A stretch of 64,000 bases of DNA from Trichosporon coremiiforme (lineage: Eukaryota > Basidiomycota > Tremellomycetes > Trichosporonales > Trichosporonaceae): NCBI GenBank assembly GCA_039545355.1, contig BCJJ01000007.1, positions 496,001 to 560,000 on the forward strand, in the 5' to 3' direction. Below are positions 1-11,000 of this stretch, piece after piece. The notes beneath the pieces are model-generated. The model was not told the DNA's origin, did no database searches, and worked only from the letters and a program-made list of their open reading frames with translations. Each line of letters begins with the position of its first letter. Positions within the stretch are counted from its first letter, which is position 1. The position numbers and the translations under genes were made by a program.

Positions 1-3000
1 CTTTTTACATTGTTCTCCGTGAAAAGAACAAATGAACAGGGCGTGCGACATTCCGGTAAGGTTCTGGGAAGCCTGAGAGGGTTGTCATGGATTCGGGGCT
101 GGGACGGCAGTGTTGCCCGTCGCAAGCGAGCGAACGAGCCCCCGGTTCCCCCATCCCCCAATCGTTTGCCCCCAATCACGCGCGAATATCACACGAGTGA
201 AACCCCGGTACGTCTGGTAACTTCTTGTGCATGTCCTGGGTCTGTCTCAGACTAGCGCGGTCGTCGTGGTTGCAAGCGGCTGTATTGCTGATCTCAACTG
301 GTCTCACTGGTCCTATTCGTTCGAGCATGTCTCCGTGTCTGAGATTGACGAGTCTGGCCCGCGGTCTCTTGCTGCGCGCGCCGCAACTCACAAAGCCTGT
401 CTGACAGACCTGGCACCTGGCTACCTGGGGCGCGGCGGGGCGGCGGGGCGGCGGCGCAGCGGCGCAACGGCGCAACGAATTGCTCACCCAAGTTCAAATG
501 TCGCGTACCCATCCAGCCGAGACATGCCCCGTTCTGGAAGTCGATGATAGGCTGTGGGTGAGCGGGGGTGGCGCCTCATCCGCCCCTGGCGACCACAGGG
601 AAACTGACCCTTTTCCGTACATCCCTTATCCTTGGGCAGTCACTTGCCAGCCTTGGATAGAAACATGAGGTCACTGAGAAGGTCACCTGCAAGCCTGCAA
701 ACTGCGAAGCGAAGAGAGATTCCTTCGCGAAAGAGAGGACACGAATAGCCCGAGATCCGGGTCAGGACTGACGTCGTCGGGTCTTTGGTACCTTCTTCGA
801 GACGGGGTGTACGACGAGGGCACAACGAGGGCACAACGAGCGCACGCCTAGGGTGCGGTGGCAATAATGATGGAAACAAGCTTCGCTAGGTGAAGCTTCT
901 CGTAGATCGATCCATGGCCCCACTGTCCTGATCCTCCGATCCACTGTCGTACGCAAGTCTCAAGATCCATGATGTCCATTTGGTATGCAACAAGCTTGCC
1001 GTGGATGTTCGATAGGCGCTTCCGTGCCTCTTGCCGGATCATCGTTCCGGGCGGCCCGTTGCCGTTTGTCCTTCTGAGCAGTCGTCGCACGAGCTTGAGA
1101 GCTATTCTCGCGATCTCACGCCCATCGCTCGGTACGACGGTCCGGATGCCTCCAGTCCCTCCCTCCTTCCCGCGGAAAGCGCGTGAGGGGCATGAGGCGC
1201 AATCGAGCGAGTGCACATGGTGTAACTCTTTCATTTACGTTGTCGGGCCGGCGACTTGCAATACTCGCCGATGCGCGTGACCATTGTTGCTTGAGGTGTT
1301 TGTGATCCTGGTGATCCTGGAGGATACCTGGAGCGGGGATGACTCATGAATACCGCGGCCTGCTGGCGAGAGTGGGGTCCCTGCCCTTTCGGTCCGGTTA
1401 GTGCCGGCCCCCGCTCTCATCATCACACTGCAAAGCGTAAGGGTAGCCCCGCGATGCTGTAATGCGTAGTTTCGTGAAAGAAAGCGAACGCGGACAAGGG
1501 ACGATCGCGTGGTGAGACACTGATTGAATCGTCGCCGAATGAACGAAGACATGAGGGAACGGCCCGGGTGGCAGGAGTGGCATGGGTGGCGGGCCGGGCG
1601 GCCCAGAAACTTGGGACCGGTGGGACCGCGGGCCGCGCTCTCAATGATGCCGAATGATGCTGGACCGAGCTGAATCGCGTTCAATTTCGAATCTCTGTCA
1701 GGCAGCTGCGGTTGATCGCTAGGATTGCTCTGTCATACTCCTGGCCGTTATTGCAGGAGTGACTGGTGTGCATTCAGCGGGGCTGGCGGGGCTGCCCCGG
1801 GATGTGTACGGCATGCAGCCATTCAACCAGGATAGGCGGACACTCCCATGACGACCGGGGTAATCAGCGAGCTTCGGGCAGTTCGGACCCCTGGCGATAA
1901 CGAAGTGCAGAGGGGAAGAAATCACAGATCATCACATGCAGTATGCAGGGGGAGAGATCACACTCGAGGGGCGAAATGAGCAGCGAGGGGCTCACACGGC
2001 TGGGGAATAACCCACGGGCCAGTCATCGCACAGATAAGTTGGGGAGAACAGACCTGGGCAGGTGGTCACACGGCAGGGGCAGAGGGGTATGCAAGGGGTC
2101 GATGTTTGGTCACCGGACCAAGTTCCTTCCATGCATCTGCAATCTGCAATCAGTGTCTGACGATGATGTCTCTTCGTCTTCCGATCGCTTTCAAAGCGCC
2201 GAAAGCACCGTTCCAAGCGACCCAAAGTTGATGATCCGGGACGAGGAATGAGCGGAGTGAAGTGGTTCAAGACCGAGTGGCCGAGTGGGTCGCTCTATCG
2301 TTCCTGCCCTCCTTTGGCTTCCTCGCTGGTCTCGCTGCGGAGCTTAGGGTGCGGGGACTGTGCGTGCGACTGGCATAGCTGACACCCATGATACAGCTTT
2401 GGGCAGAAAGCCAAGACGACCGGAGGCAAGACGTTCCCGCAGAGCTTTCTGCAGAGGTACAGATAGGAACAGTGGAGCGAGTACCGGAGCAAGCAGATGC
2501 AGATGGAGACTGTGAGAGCGCAGAGACGAAGAGACTCTGACAGGTGCGGCTGAGGTCTGTGCTGACGAAATTGACGAAATTGAGGCACTGCTCTCCACAA
2601 CAGCGCGGTACGCAACAGTTCCCGGTCCGTGGGCGACGCCACCCGGCTTCTCTGCCGTTACCTGGGCCGTTCCGCGCGAGGCATCAGAAGAAAGTGGCCG
2701 TGTGCCGCAGTCGGCGCAGGACGAATGCTGCAGCGGGTTGTAATTATCTGCAGGATACCGGTGTGCCTTGGAATGTCCTGGTTCCTCTTGTCTGGTCGCG
2801 GGGTGCAGACGCTGTAATCTGTTCTGGAGGGGAGACTATGCGGGAGAGCAGGATCGAGGGAAGTCCCTCAAGACGTATTCGATATTGCGAGAGTGATGCA
2901 GGACGCAGGAGATGCGCGCACACGGAGGTAGGTTGGAAAGCAGTAGCCAGGAGTCTGGAGCTGGAGCGCTAGGCACGCGCAGTCGTACTCCTTGCACTCC

Positions 3001-5400
3001 CCTTTTGGTGTGCAGGTCCCAGCCGGCCCAGCCTTTGTGGCCCGAGACTAAGGCCTCGAGATCTCGAGGTGCTGGCGACCTCGCGTGCAGAGTTGGGCTG
3101 CCCAGGGACTTGTCCGGCGCTAGTGCCGAGGGGGCGGCTACTGATTGGCCGTCGGTGGGCATTCGTGCCGCGCGTGCCGTAGCGCGGTTTTACAGTTTGC
3201 GTAAACGCCCCGGACAGCCCGAATGGTCCCTCTGTTCCTTGACTGCCGGAGCAGGAGGCGCCGAATAGGAGAGCGGGCCGCAGTCGAGCTTGGTGCAGGA
3301 CGCGTCTCACCCGGCGCCAACGCGTTCTGCCGACCAGGCGCTGTTGGGGCATCCTGGCGGCCAACTAGCGTGCAGTAGTCCAGGACGTTGGCAATTGTCA
3401 CTGGCTGAGACTATTCAGCCTGGTCTCTGAACCCTGCCTGGATCAGGGCGGCCGGGCGGGAAGTCTATTTCCTCTACTCTGGTTGACTAGCCAGGTACCA
3501 AGGTACGGCGAACAAGATGAGGTGTGCGAGGTGCGCAGGCATCATCGCCGACACAGCAGTGCAGGAGATGCAGGACTCTGCAGGACTTGAGACGGTCCGG
3601 ACCAAGTCGATTGCTACGCAGACGCAGGTTGCGCTTCCTGCTCCGCCCATTCCAGTAATGCGCCGCCGCACCGTGTCGTAAGCTGACAGCGGACACTTGC
3701 TACTGGGACGGACAGAGGCTCGGTTCCTGCCCTCCTTTCCTGCGCATCCTGCCCCTCTGCAATACTTGCAAGCAAGCAAGCAAGCGATCGAGCTCGCCGG
3801 GCAGGTACCACCAAGCTCCGCAGGCTGGAATGCCCGGCACTGCATTAGCGGCCCAGAGTCCGTCGAGGCGCTGGCGGTGTCTCGTAATCTCCTGGAGGGT
3901 ACAAGTCAAACACAGCTATCCGCGACAAGGACGTGCTCCTGTTCGTTGCGAGGCAGAGCGTAGCATCACGAGATCAGGAGAGGGCAAGGTCAGAATATGG
4001 GGGTTGGTGACGTACCCTCCTCCTGGCGATCAGAAGAGGGCGTCATGGATCTGGTGGAGCATCGCTCGGACAAGCGAGGTCACGAGGCAGCAGTCTGCAG
4101 TCCTGTGATCCTTTCGGCCTTGCCAGCATCGGCCATCATCGGCCACCATGGGGCCAAGATGGCCGGGGTGGTGCTTGCCAGATCAAGGCATGGCGGAAGG
4201 TTTAATGTCGCCTCTAGATGTGCTCTCAGTGTCTGCTGTGTCCGCCCAGAATGGAGACGCGACTGACCTTTGGCCCAGGGTCAGCTGTGGCCAGGGCCAG
4301 TTTCTGAACCCTATTGCGCCCTGGTTCTTCCTGTGTCCCTGAGGCTGCTGTTCGCGCAGCGAGGTCCACCCTGCACGCGCTTGCGCCCTGGACGAAACAC
4401 GCAGGACGCGACGGGGGCGCACCAGCACCCAGGGCAACGGCACGACTGCAAGCCTAAGCCGGCCACCGTTCCGTAAAGCGCGCCGGTCGCGCGCCAGCCA
4501 ACGGTAACGAGTGACGCACCGTCGCTTGGCCCTCGACCCACTGACCATGCAAATGCCTCGCTGGCCGCGCTCCAACATGCCATACCGGATATCAGAACTC
4601 GCAGCGGAACCAGCGGGCATCTATGCAATTTACAGTAGTCATCTTACGCTTGCGCTTACTCGCACTGGTGAGCGGTTGCTGGGCCTGCTGGCCCAAGCAG
4701 AGAGCACCAGAGCAGCGAGTTGTGACTGGGTTCACCGGACCCTGGCATGTCCCGACGCAATCACATAATGGGCCCTGGGATACCACCACCCGAATGCAGC
4801 ACAAGCTCGGATACTCGGGCGGGCACGACACAAGCTCGTTGAGCTGTACGAGAAGCTAACTTTGTTGCGCCGCTGCACCCGGACCAGCCGGACGAGGCAA
4901 AAGAGGTGCAAAGAGGCGACGACGGATATGGCCACGGCTACGGATACGGATACGGATGCGGAGGTGGGGGGCTGTCGCTGACCGGCGAAGTGTGCGAGGC
5001 AGGCCCCTGTGGATCTGTGGATCAATGGAACGAGGATGACTGTGGCTGCGAGTTCGCGTGAGTGAGCAAGGGCAAGGGGAGGTGGAATTGGTATACGGCT
5101 ACGCACGAGCCTCCTTGCCCTCTTGCTGCTCCCTGCAGAGAGAGCTAGATGTGCCATGGCCGGCGACCAAGTAGAGAGAGGGGTGGAGTGTGCCGCGCAA
5201 GCGGTGGGTGGCCTGGGTAGCTGGCTCAGGCAACACAGGGCCGAGTCTGCTGCAATTGGGACTGCACCGGCGCACCAAGGAGGGCTCTAGGGCTCCCTGC
5301 AGGTGCTTGGATGCAAGGCCATGCACACAACTGTGTCATCCAAGTGACCAAGTGATCCAAGGCCAGAGCACGGCCCTCCCCAAGCAGCCCTGCGTCCTCG
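1..5400. other. gene-free interval
   Basis: I see no convincing gene here on either strand. Open frames are short, overlap each other in several frames, and are rich in Cys, Arg, Ser and Trp, as expected of translated noncoding GC-rich DNA. None can be extended by splice signals into a recognisable protein. The stretch contains short tandem duplications (for example at 811-844 and a TACGGA-type run near 4936-4958). It could hold noncoding transcripts, but nothing in the sequence proves this. Confidence 0.6.
811..844. repeat. 12-bp tandem duplication, about 3 copies
   Basis: A unit close to CACAACGAGGG is repeated about three times with small differences. It lies in gene-free DNA and looks like replication-slippage product. 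It is one of several such short arrays in the gene-free intervals. Confidence 0.7.
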
Positions 5401-6449
5401 GTCCTCGTGCGTCGACCCACCCCTGACCCTCTGGCCCCCCTCTGGCCGTTCCCCCCCCCCCCTCCCCTGGCTCGAATCGCCAGCGACCCTGCCCTGGCCT
5501 CCGGCCGGCTTCCTCCAGGACACCCAGGACACCCAGGACACCCAGGACACCCAGGGCACCCAGGCGCCAGGATCCAAGTCTCCCCCTCCCTGCCAGGCGC
5601 CAGGCGCCAGGCCGCACGCCGCCGCACGCCGTACGCTCGCTCGCTCGCTTTGCCTACCAACACTCATCCTTTCACCACCACCACCACACACTCTCTCTCC
5701 TCCTTCGATCCCATCATCTTTCTTCCTTCCTCCTCCCCACCCTCTTCTCTTCCTCCTTCCCTCCCTCCTATCTCGCCTTGTTCTTCATTCTCTTTGACTA
5801 ACCCACCTACACTCCTTTAAACCTTCCGGCAACAGTCACCCCCCCGACAAAGTACGCTGAGCGTCTAGTCAACCCCCACCACCACTTACCTCTCAACCCT
5901 CCGACTTGAACCAAACCTCTCTCAACAACCACCTGCCTCGAGCACCACCTCTCCTCTCACATCAACTCATTCGGATCAATCACCAAATCATCAGCTCATT
6001 CAACTCATCACCTGACGCTGTGTAACGACCATCCCAGTCCCATCAAAACACAACCCCCCTTGACTGCTTCGGTCGACTCTGTCTGCACGCTGAGAACCCG
6101 CCGCTTCCAAATCCCGGTCACCAACCAGCACAACCCAGTCAACTCTACTACCCCACTACCTCAGATGTGAGTGACCACGCTGCACACATTCCCACCGGAA
6201 CGAAAGCGATCCGCCTTCCTTTCCTTTCGAATGTTTGATACCCCTTTTGTCGATTCCCTTCTCCACTCTCCGAGGCGTGCCGAGACCACCGCCTTCCAAC
6301 TTTCGGTGGCGGCTTTTGTTCACTACGCGTAACCGGCGCACAGACACACCCTTGTTCTCGAGTCTTTGTTTGTGCAACGCGAACGCAAGGCATCCCGAAA
6401 TCTCCATGCACACAGGGGCAATGCTGACTCGCAGTGACTAGCAGACACC
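5401..6449 (+). promoter_or_regulatory. CT-rich, ATG-free leader with 5'UTR intron
   Basis: From about 5400 to 6164 the plus strand is pyrimidine-rich and has no ATG at all, as expected for a transcribed leader read by scanning ribosomes. A donor GTGAGT at 6167 and an acceptor at 6434 (branch-like CTGAC just before GCAG) or 6444 (TAGCAG) define a 5'UTR intron of 268 or 278 nt. The only ATG at 6165 is destroyed by this splice, leaving 6450 as first start codon. The transcription start is inferred, not seen. Confidence 0.6.
5516..5564. repeat. 9-bp tandem repeat (CAGGACACC), about 5 copies
   Basis: Four perfect copies of CAGGACACC and a fifth with one change (CAGGGCACC) run head to tail, flanked by a C-homopolymer near 5450 and a CAGGCGC duplication near 5595. 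It lies at the 5' edge of the CT-rich leader of the gene starting at 6450. Because the unit is 9 bp it gives artificial Pro/Gly/His or Trp/Val repeat peptides when translated, which I do not treat as a gene. Confidence 0.9.
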
Positions 6450-8084
6450 ATGCCCCGCATCCCTTCGCGCGAGGAGCCCTACCACAGCGTTGCCAAGTGC
6501 AACCGTCATTGGAAGACGAAGCGCGAGTTTGTCACGAAGGCGGCCAACAAGGCTTCCCACGTCGACGGCTCGCACTACCTTCTGATCTGTGTCACGCCAA
6601 AGGGAAATATTGAGGTGCATGCGAGTGAGCACTTCTACGACGACACGAACCAGCAGAGGAACGACGGCGTTATCAACTGGGATGTTCTGCGTAAGCGTTC
6701 TAGCGCCATTCAGGCCAGGAACGTCGAGCGCTGGCAGGAGGTTGAGCGTCAAGAGAAGCGTTTCGGTGTTGAGGGCGAGGGTGAAGACGAGGACAACGAC
6801 GACGACAACGAGGATGGCGAAGTCAGTGTTTCGGACCTTGGTGTGCCTGGAGCCTCTGGGTCTGACACTTCCTCCGTCGTCGCTATGGGCGGCGCTCCCG
6901 TCGTCTCTAGCTTCCCCACATCGTCAAAGTCTTCCCCCGCCCGCCCCATCTCGTCTGTGACCGTCCGTCCCGACACCCTCGAGCAGGAGTACAGCATGCG
7001 CTTTGAGCACCTCGGCCAGGGCGTTTGCGCAAACGTGCTCAAGGCTTGGATCAAGGTTGTCGAGCCCAAGAAGCAGACAAAGTTCCCTTACAAGGACAAG
7101 AAGGGCAACGAGGGCAAGCCTCCTCCTTGGTGGCCTACCGGCATGCGCCACATCGAGCCCGACCACCTTCACAAGGATGAGAGGCCGCGACTCCTGTCGT
7201 CCATCATCATGCAGGCCAGCAAGGCGCGCGCCGAGGGTTCCGGCAAGATTGCCACCTCCCCCGACGCCCGCGAGCTGACGATCTCGCGTCTCCACTTTGC
7301 CACCGCCGAGATCGCTTCGTCCATTCCTCCCCGCCAGCACTACGAGCTCCGTCAGATCTACCTCATCGCCAAGGAGGTTCGCAAGGCTGTCGAGGACCGC
7401 ATGCGCGAGTGCAAGAACAAGGGCTTTGCGTTCGACGAGACTGTTCCCGCCTGGAGCGAGATCACTGTCGAGTTCTTCGAGAAGTCCCCTTCGGCCTCTT
7501 CGAACTCTGGCAAGCGCTCCTTCGACAACGGTGACTACGACCTTTCTCGTATGCCTCTCGCCAACAAGGAGAACCTCGACTACGGCTCCCGCCCGATCAA
7601 GCGCGGAAAGCACGAGATGCAGGTCTCCCCTCTGGGCACGCACCAGAACATCTACGCTCCTGTTCACTCGTACCAGATTGAGCAGCAGCAGCCCCCCACC
7701 CCGTCGACTTCGCCGTACGCTGGCTGGAACGGAGTCGGTGCGATCACCGTGCCAACGACGGCCGCTAACGCCTCGCCTTCGTCCCTCTCGAGCACGTCCG
7801 CGACCTACTACCGCCCGTTCGTTCCTGACATGGCCTACGGCACCCCGACAACGACCGCGAGCACGCCCGCGGCGTCTGCGTACCAGTACGCGACCCCCAA
7901 CTCCACCACTGGTGCTGCCACCTACGGCTACCAGACGGTGGCGTACCCCCCTGCTCCTAGCAGCTACGGCTCGTCCACCCCGCCCGCTGCTTCGTACCCA
8001 ACACCGACTGCTACGCAGTCGTACACGTACCCTAGTGCGTACGAGGGTCAGAGCTTTGTGAGCGAGCTTACTTTGGCGACTTGA
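6450..8084 (+). CDS. YDR124W-like (DUF2841) helical-bundle protein
   Basis: A single-exon protein of 544 residues. Residues about 180-330 match the YDR124W/DUF2841 family known from the Aspergillus hrmA-associated subtelomeric cluster: the stretch KAWIKVVEPKKQT, then PPPWWP and RHIEPDHLHKDERPRLL, is the recognisable core. An N-terminal block (1-100) is conserved-looking and may be a second domain, followed by an acidic Asp/Glu tract (107-124). The C-terminal 150 residues are Ser/Thr/Tyr/Pro-rich and probably disordered, as in transcription co-regulators. The start at 6450 is the first ATG after an ATG-free leader. The family function is poorly known; a nuclear regulatory role is inference. 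Codon use is strongly GC3-biased like its neighbours. Confidence 0.82.
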   Translation: MPRIPSREEPYHSVAKCNRHWKTKREFVTKAANKASHVDGSHYLLICVTPKGNIEVHASEHFYDDTNQQRNDGVINWDVLRKRSSAIQARNVERWQEVERQEKRFGVEGEGEDEDNDDDNEDGEVSVSDLGVPGASGSDTSSVVAMGGAPVVSSFPTSSKSSPARPISSVTVRPDTLEQEYSMRFEHLGQGVCANVLKAWIKVVEPKKQTKFPYKDKKGNEGKPPPWWPTGMRHIEPDHLHKDERPRLLSSIIMQASKARAEGSGKIATSPDARELTISRLHFATAEIASSIPPRQHYELRQIYLIAKEVRKAVEDRMRECKNKGFAFDETVPAWSEITVEFFEKSPSASSNSGKRSFDNGDYDLSRMPLANKENLDYGSRPIKRGKHEMQVSPLGTHQNIYAPVHSYQIEQQQPPTPSTSPYAGWNGVGAITVPTTAANASPSSLSSTSATYYRPFVPDMAYGTPTTTASTPAASAYQYATPNSTTGAATYGYQTVAYPPAPSSYGSSTPPAASYPTPTATQSYTYPSAYEGQSFVSELTLAT

Positions 8085-11000
8085 TTGCTTTCGCCAAGCC
8101 CGTCAAAGCTCGAATGAACTTGTTCTTCGAGCATTAAGTTCTTAGTAGTACAACCACTCCCCTTATATTCAGCACTACAATCTCACACTCTCCATGTCTG
8201 TACAAGTCGGCATGGGCGCATGCTCATCACCCCCACCTCGATACCCCCCTATATCAAGGCGAATACCCTCTCACCTACCTCTCCACTTCCTCTCTTATAT
8301 TCACCATCCGCGCTGGGCGCACACAGTTTGACGTCTTACTCGTTTTATCGGAAGAAAGCTTTCACAACAAGGCACTGCAGTTTACGTCGCCACGACTACT
8401 CTTTTGGGCTCCGAACGGCAATGTTTTGTAGTCTTTTGCTATGCAACAGAGTTTGCCGAGCACCCCGCCCACGGGCGAAGCGCACGGTGCCAGCGATCTT
8501 TCAGCTTACAATACGGTGCGTCCTCTCCGTCTGCCACAAGCGACTGCCTCATTGTGCAACTACAGACTAGTGCGAGCGACGCAGATCTTCGCTCACTGCC
8601 TCCCGTTTCAGCAACCCTCACTACCAGTAACATCCGCCGCAAGGGATAAGACACGAGTGCGAGCGCACCTCGAGTTCACCGCAAGAACTACCGCTTGTGT
8701 ACACGATACGAGCCACCGGAAGTACCAGGATACACCGGGTGGCGCAGGCATACCTGTCCAGGAGTATGTCTAGGATGACCAGCAGCCAGGTGGCCACCTG
8801 CAATGCCTGGCGGCCTGCTCGGTACCTGCTGCGGAGGCGCGAGGAACCTCAAGTCCAATGTTCGTTCCCTCGCTAGATCCTGGGCCGTCCCTGCGATTCA
8901 GCGCGTGCTGAGTGGTGTCGCATATCTCCAGATTCAGGCAGAAGATGGTCTACTCGGGGACTTCCCCGGGGACTGGTCGGCTGGGCCGGGGAGGATTTGG
9001 GGGAGAAAGTTGGGGGACCGGGAGATATTCGGCCCGTTTACGCCCATCTGGGACGACGTCCCGGAGCACACCTGGGTGTACCTGGGACGCATCTGGCTCG
9101 CAATCTGGCAGTGTGGACACCTGGGCTGATGGTGACTGGCCACTTGGGCGAGGGTGCTGAGGGTACAGGTACAGGTACAGGGCCGCACGCTGGGACCGGG
9201 ATACCGTCGTGGCGTCTGGCTGACGGCGCTTCGGCGCCCGGCTGGTGGGGATCCGGAACGCCACAGGATTGAACAGGCCCAAATCTGCAGGATACCAGGA
9301 CACCAGTCAGTAACCGGCTACAGGAGGTACATGCAGGAGTCACTGACAGATCCCAGATCAGGCGACCTAAAGGTCGAAAGGGGAAATCACGGACACGAGC
9401 CCGGGGGTGACCTGGGGGTTAAAGGGTTATTGAACATGAAGCAGGCAGATCTCGGCGATGGTCCCTCGGCTCCCTCGGTCCTTCGGCGCCTCGGCGCGCG
9501 GTCCTCGCGGCGCTCGGCGATGGCGCGCAGGGGCTCAATGGTGAGTTGCCCCCACTGCTGCATTGCTGCATTGCTGCACTGTCGCGTTGCCGGCCGAGTT
9601 GCCCGTGGCTGCAAGAACTGGGCGCAGCGCTAGTATTCATCCAGGCTCGTCGGCGCGCGACGCGCCATGCGGGGCGCTGAATGGTCGCGCGCTGAGACCT
9701 GTCTCACCAGCAAGGATATCGAGGATATCGAGGCATGTTGTTTCTTCAACAACGGTATGTGGTTTACTCCTTGATCTTTCAATCTTTTCAGGCTGATCTT
9801 CGCAGATTCTATGTTCCAGCTTAGCGCGGCACGGGTGCGCGCCGGTCGAGGGTGAGACAGAGCGGGGGACGCCGAGACCTGCCCTTTTCATGAGCTGTGT
9901 GGGGCTGTGATCTGCGAAGTCGGTCCGCAGAACTTTACCCATGAGGGATGGTAGAAGTTTGGGGAAGAACGCCCATCTGGTGTGTTCTGTGGTTAGTGTG
10001 TGGCGAGTTCATGCCGAGTATGACGCGAGTCAGGCGTTGATGAATCTCGGTACGGTCCGAGGCATGTACCCGTGTTTGTCTTGGACTGGGTATTGGACGC
10101 GTCGTGCGACCACTTAGGGTGAGCAGGGTAGGTCAAGTAGTCGTCAGCCCGCGGTGCCGCCGTTACGAACCAGCCAGTTCTGGATCAGCCGTGCCGTATC
10201 ATTTCCAGATACACACACAACTCAAGTCTCTCACCCGCACACACCTCTTCGACTGTACCCATCTCGTCAATTCGCCACTTCCAAAGACTGACAGCACTCA
10301 CGAACGGGACTTACACGCAGATGACAAAGTGGAACGTGCGATCGCGATCAACGCGAACCAAGAAGCCAAGGACGCTAGAGCTTTTAGATGAAGCGGGGTG
10401 AGCGGGGGCGGGTAAGCGCACGCATGACCTTGCACCCCGAATTCCGAGGACTGGCGAGACGAAACGTGACTTCAAGACCGAAGGAGTACGCAGCATTCCA
10501 CAGAGTTCAACCCAACGTTTCCAACGAATCTCACGACTCTTCCCGCTTGGCTTCCTTCGCGACGCATGCGACGCTGATCTGATGTTCGCGAAGAGATCGC
10601 GCACTCTTGTCTCCGGAGCGGACTAGAGTTGACGCAAACTATGGAGGGAGAAGGAAGCGTGAGATTCTTCTGACACCGCCGATCTGTACATTCCACCGAT
10701 GCGGTCTTTCAGAGCTCTGACTCTGAGCTGCAGTGTCAACTGTCTTGACGCGTTGGTCTCGTACGCAATGACCGACATGACTAGGGTCGAAGACATGCCT
10801 GCACCAGCACCATGCGGCCGTGCGCTCTGCGACGCTTGCGTTGGCCTAGCCGTGCGGCTCGCGCCGCGTTGGCAGGCTCGTCGCTAGACTCGACAACAAG
10901 CCTAGCCCCGGAGCGCTCTTCGCTAACCGCCCCAGTCCACAAGGTCGACTTCTCGCATTCCGGCGTTCCCCGCTCCTGTCCGCTGCGCGCGGAGCAGGCA

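Noticed and set aside
5226..5820. Frames with VPWVSWVSW or GHPGHPGHPG repeats
   Set aside because: These peptides are simply translations of the 9-bp CAGGACACC array in different phases.
6924..7667. 247-codon minus-strand frame
   Set aside because: Antisense to the DUF2841 coding region; composition artefact.
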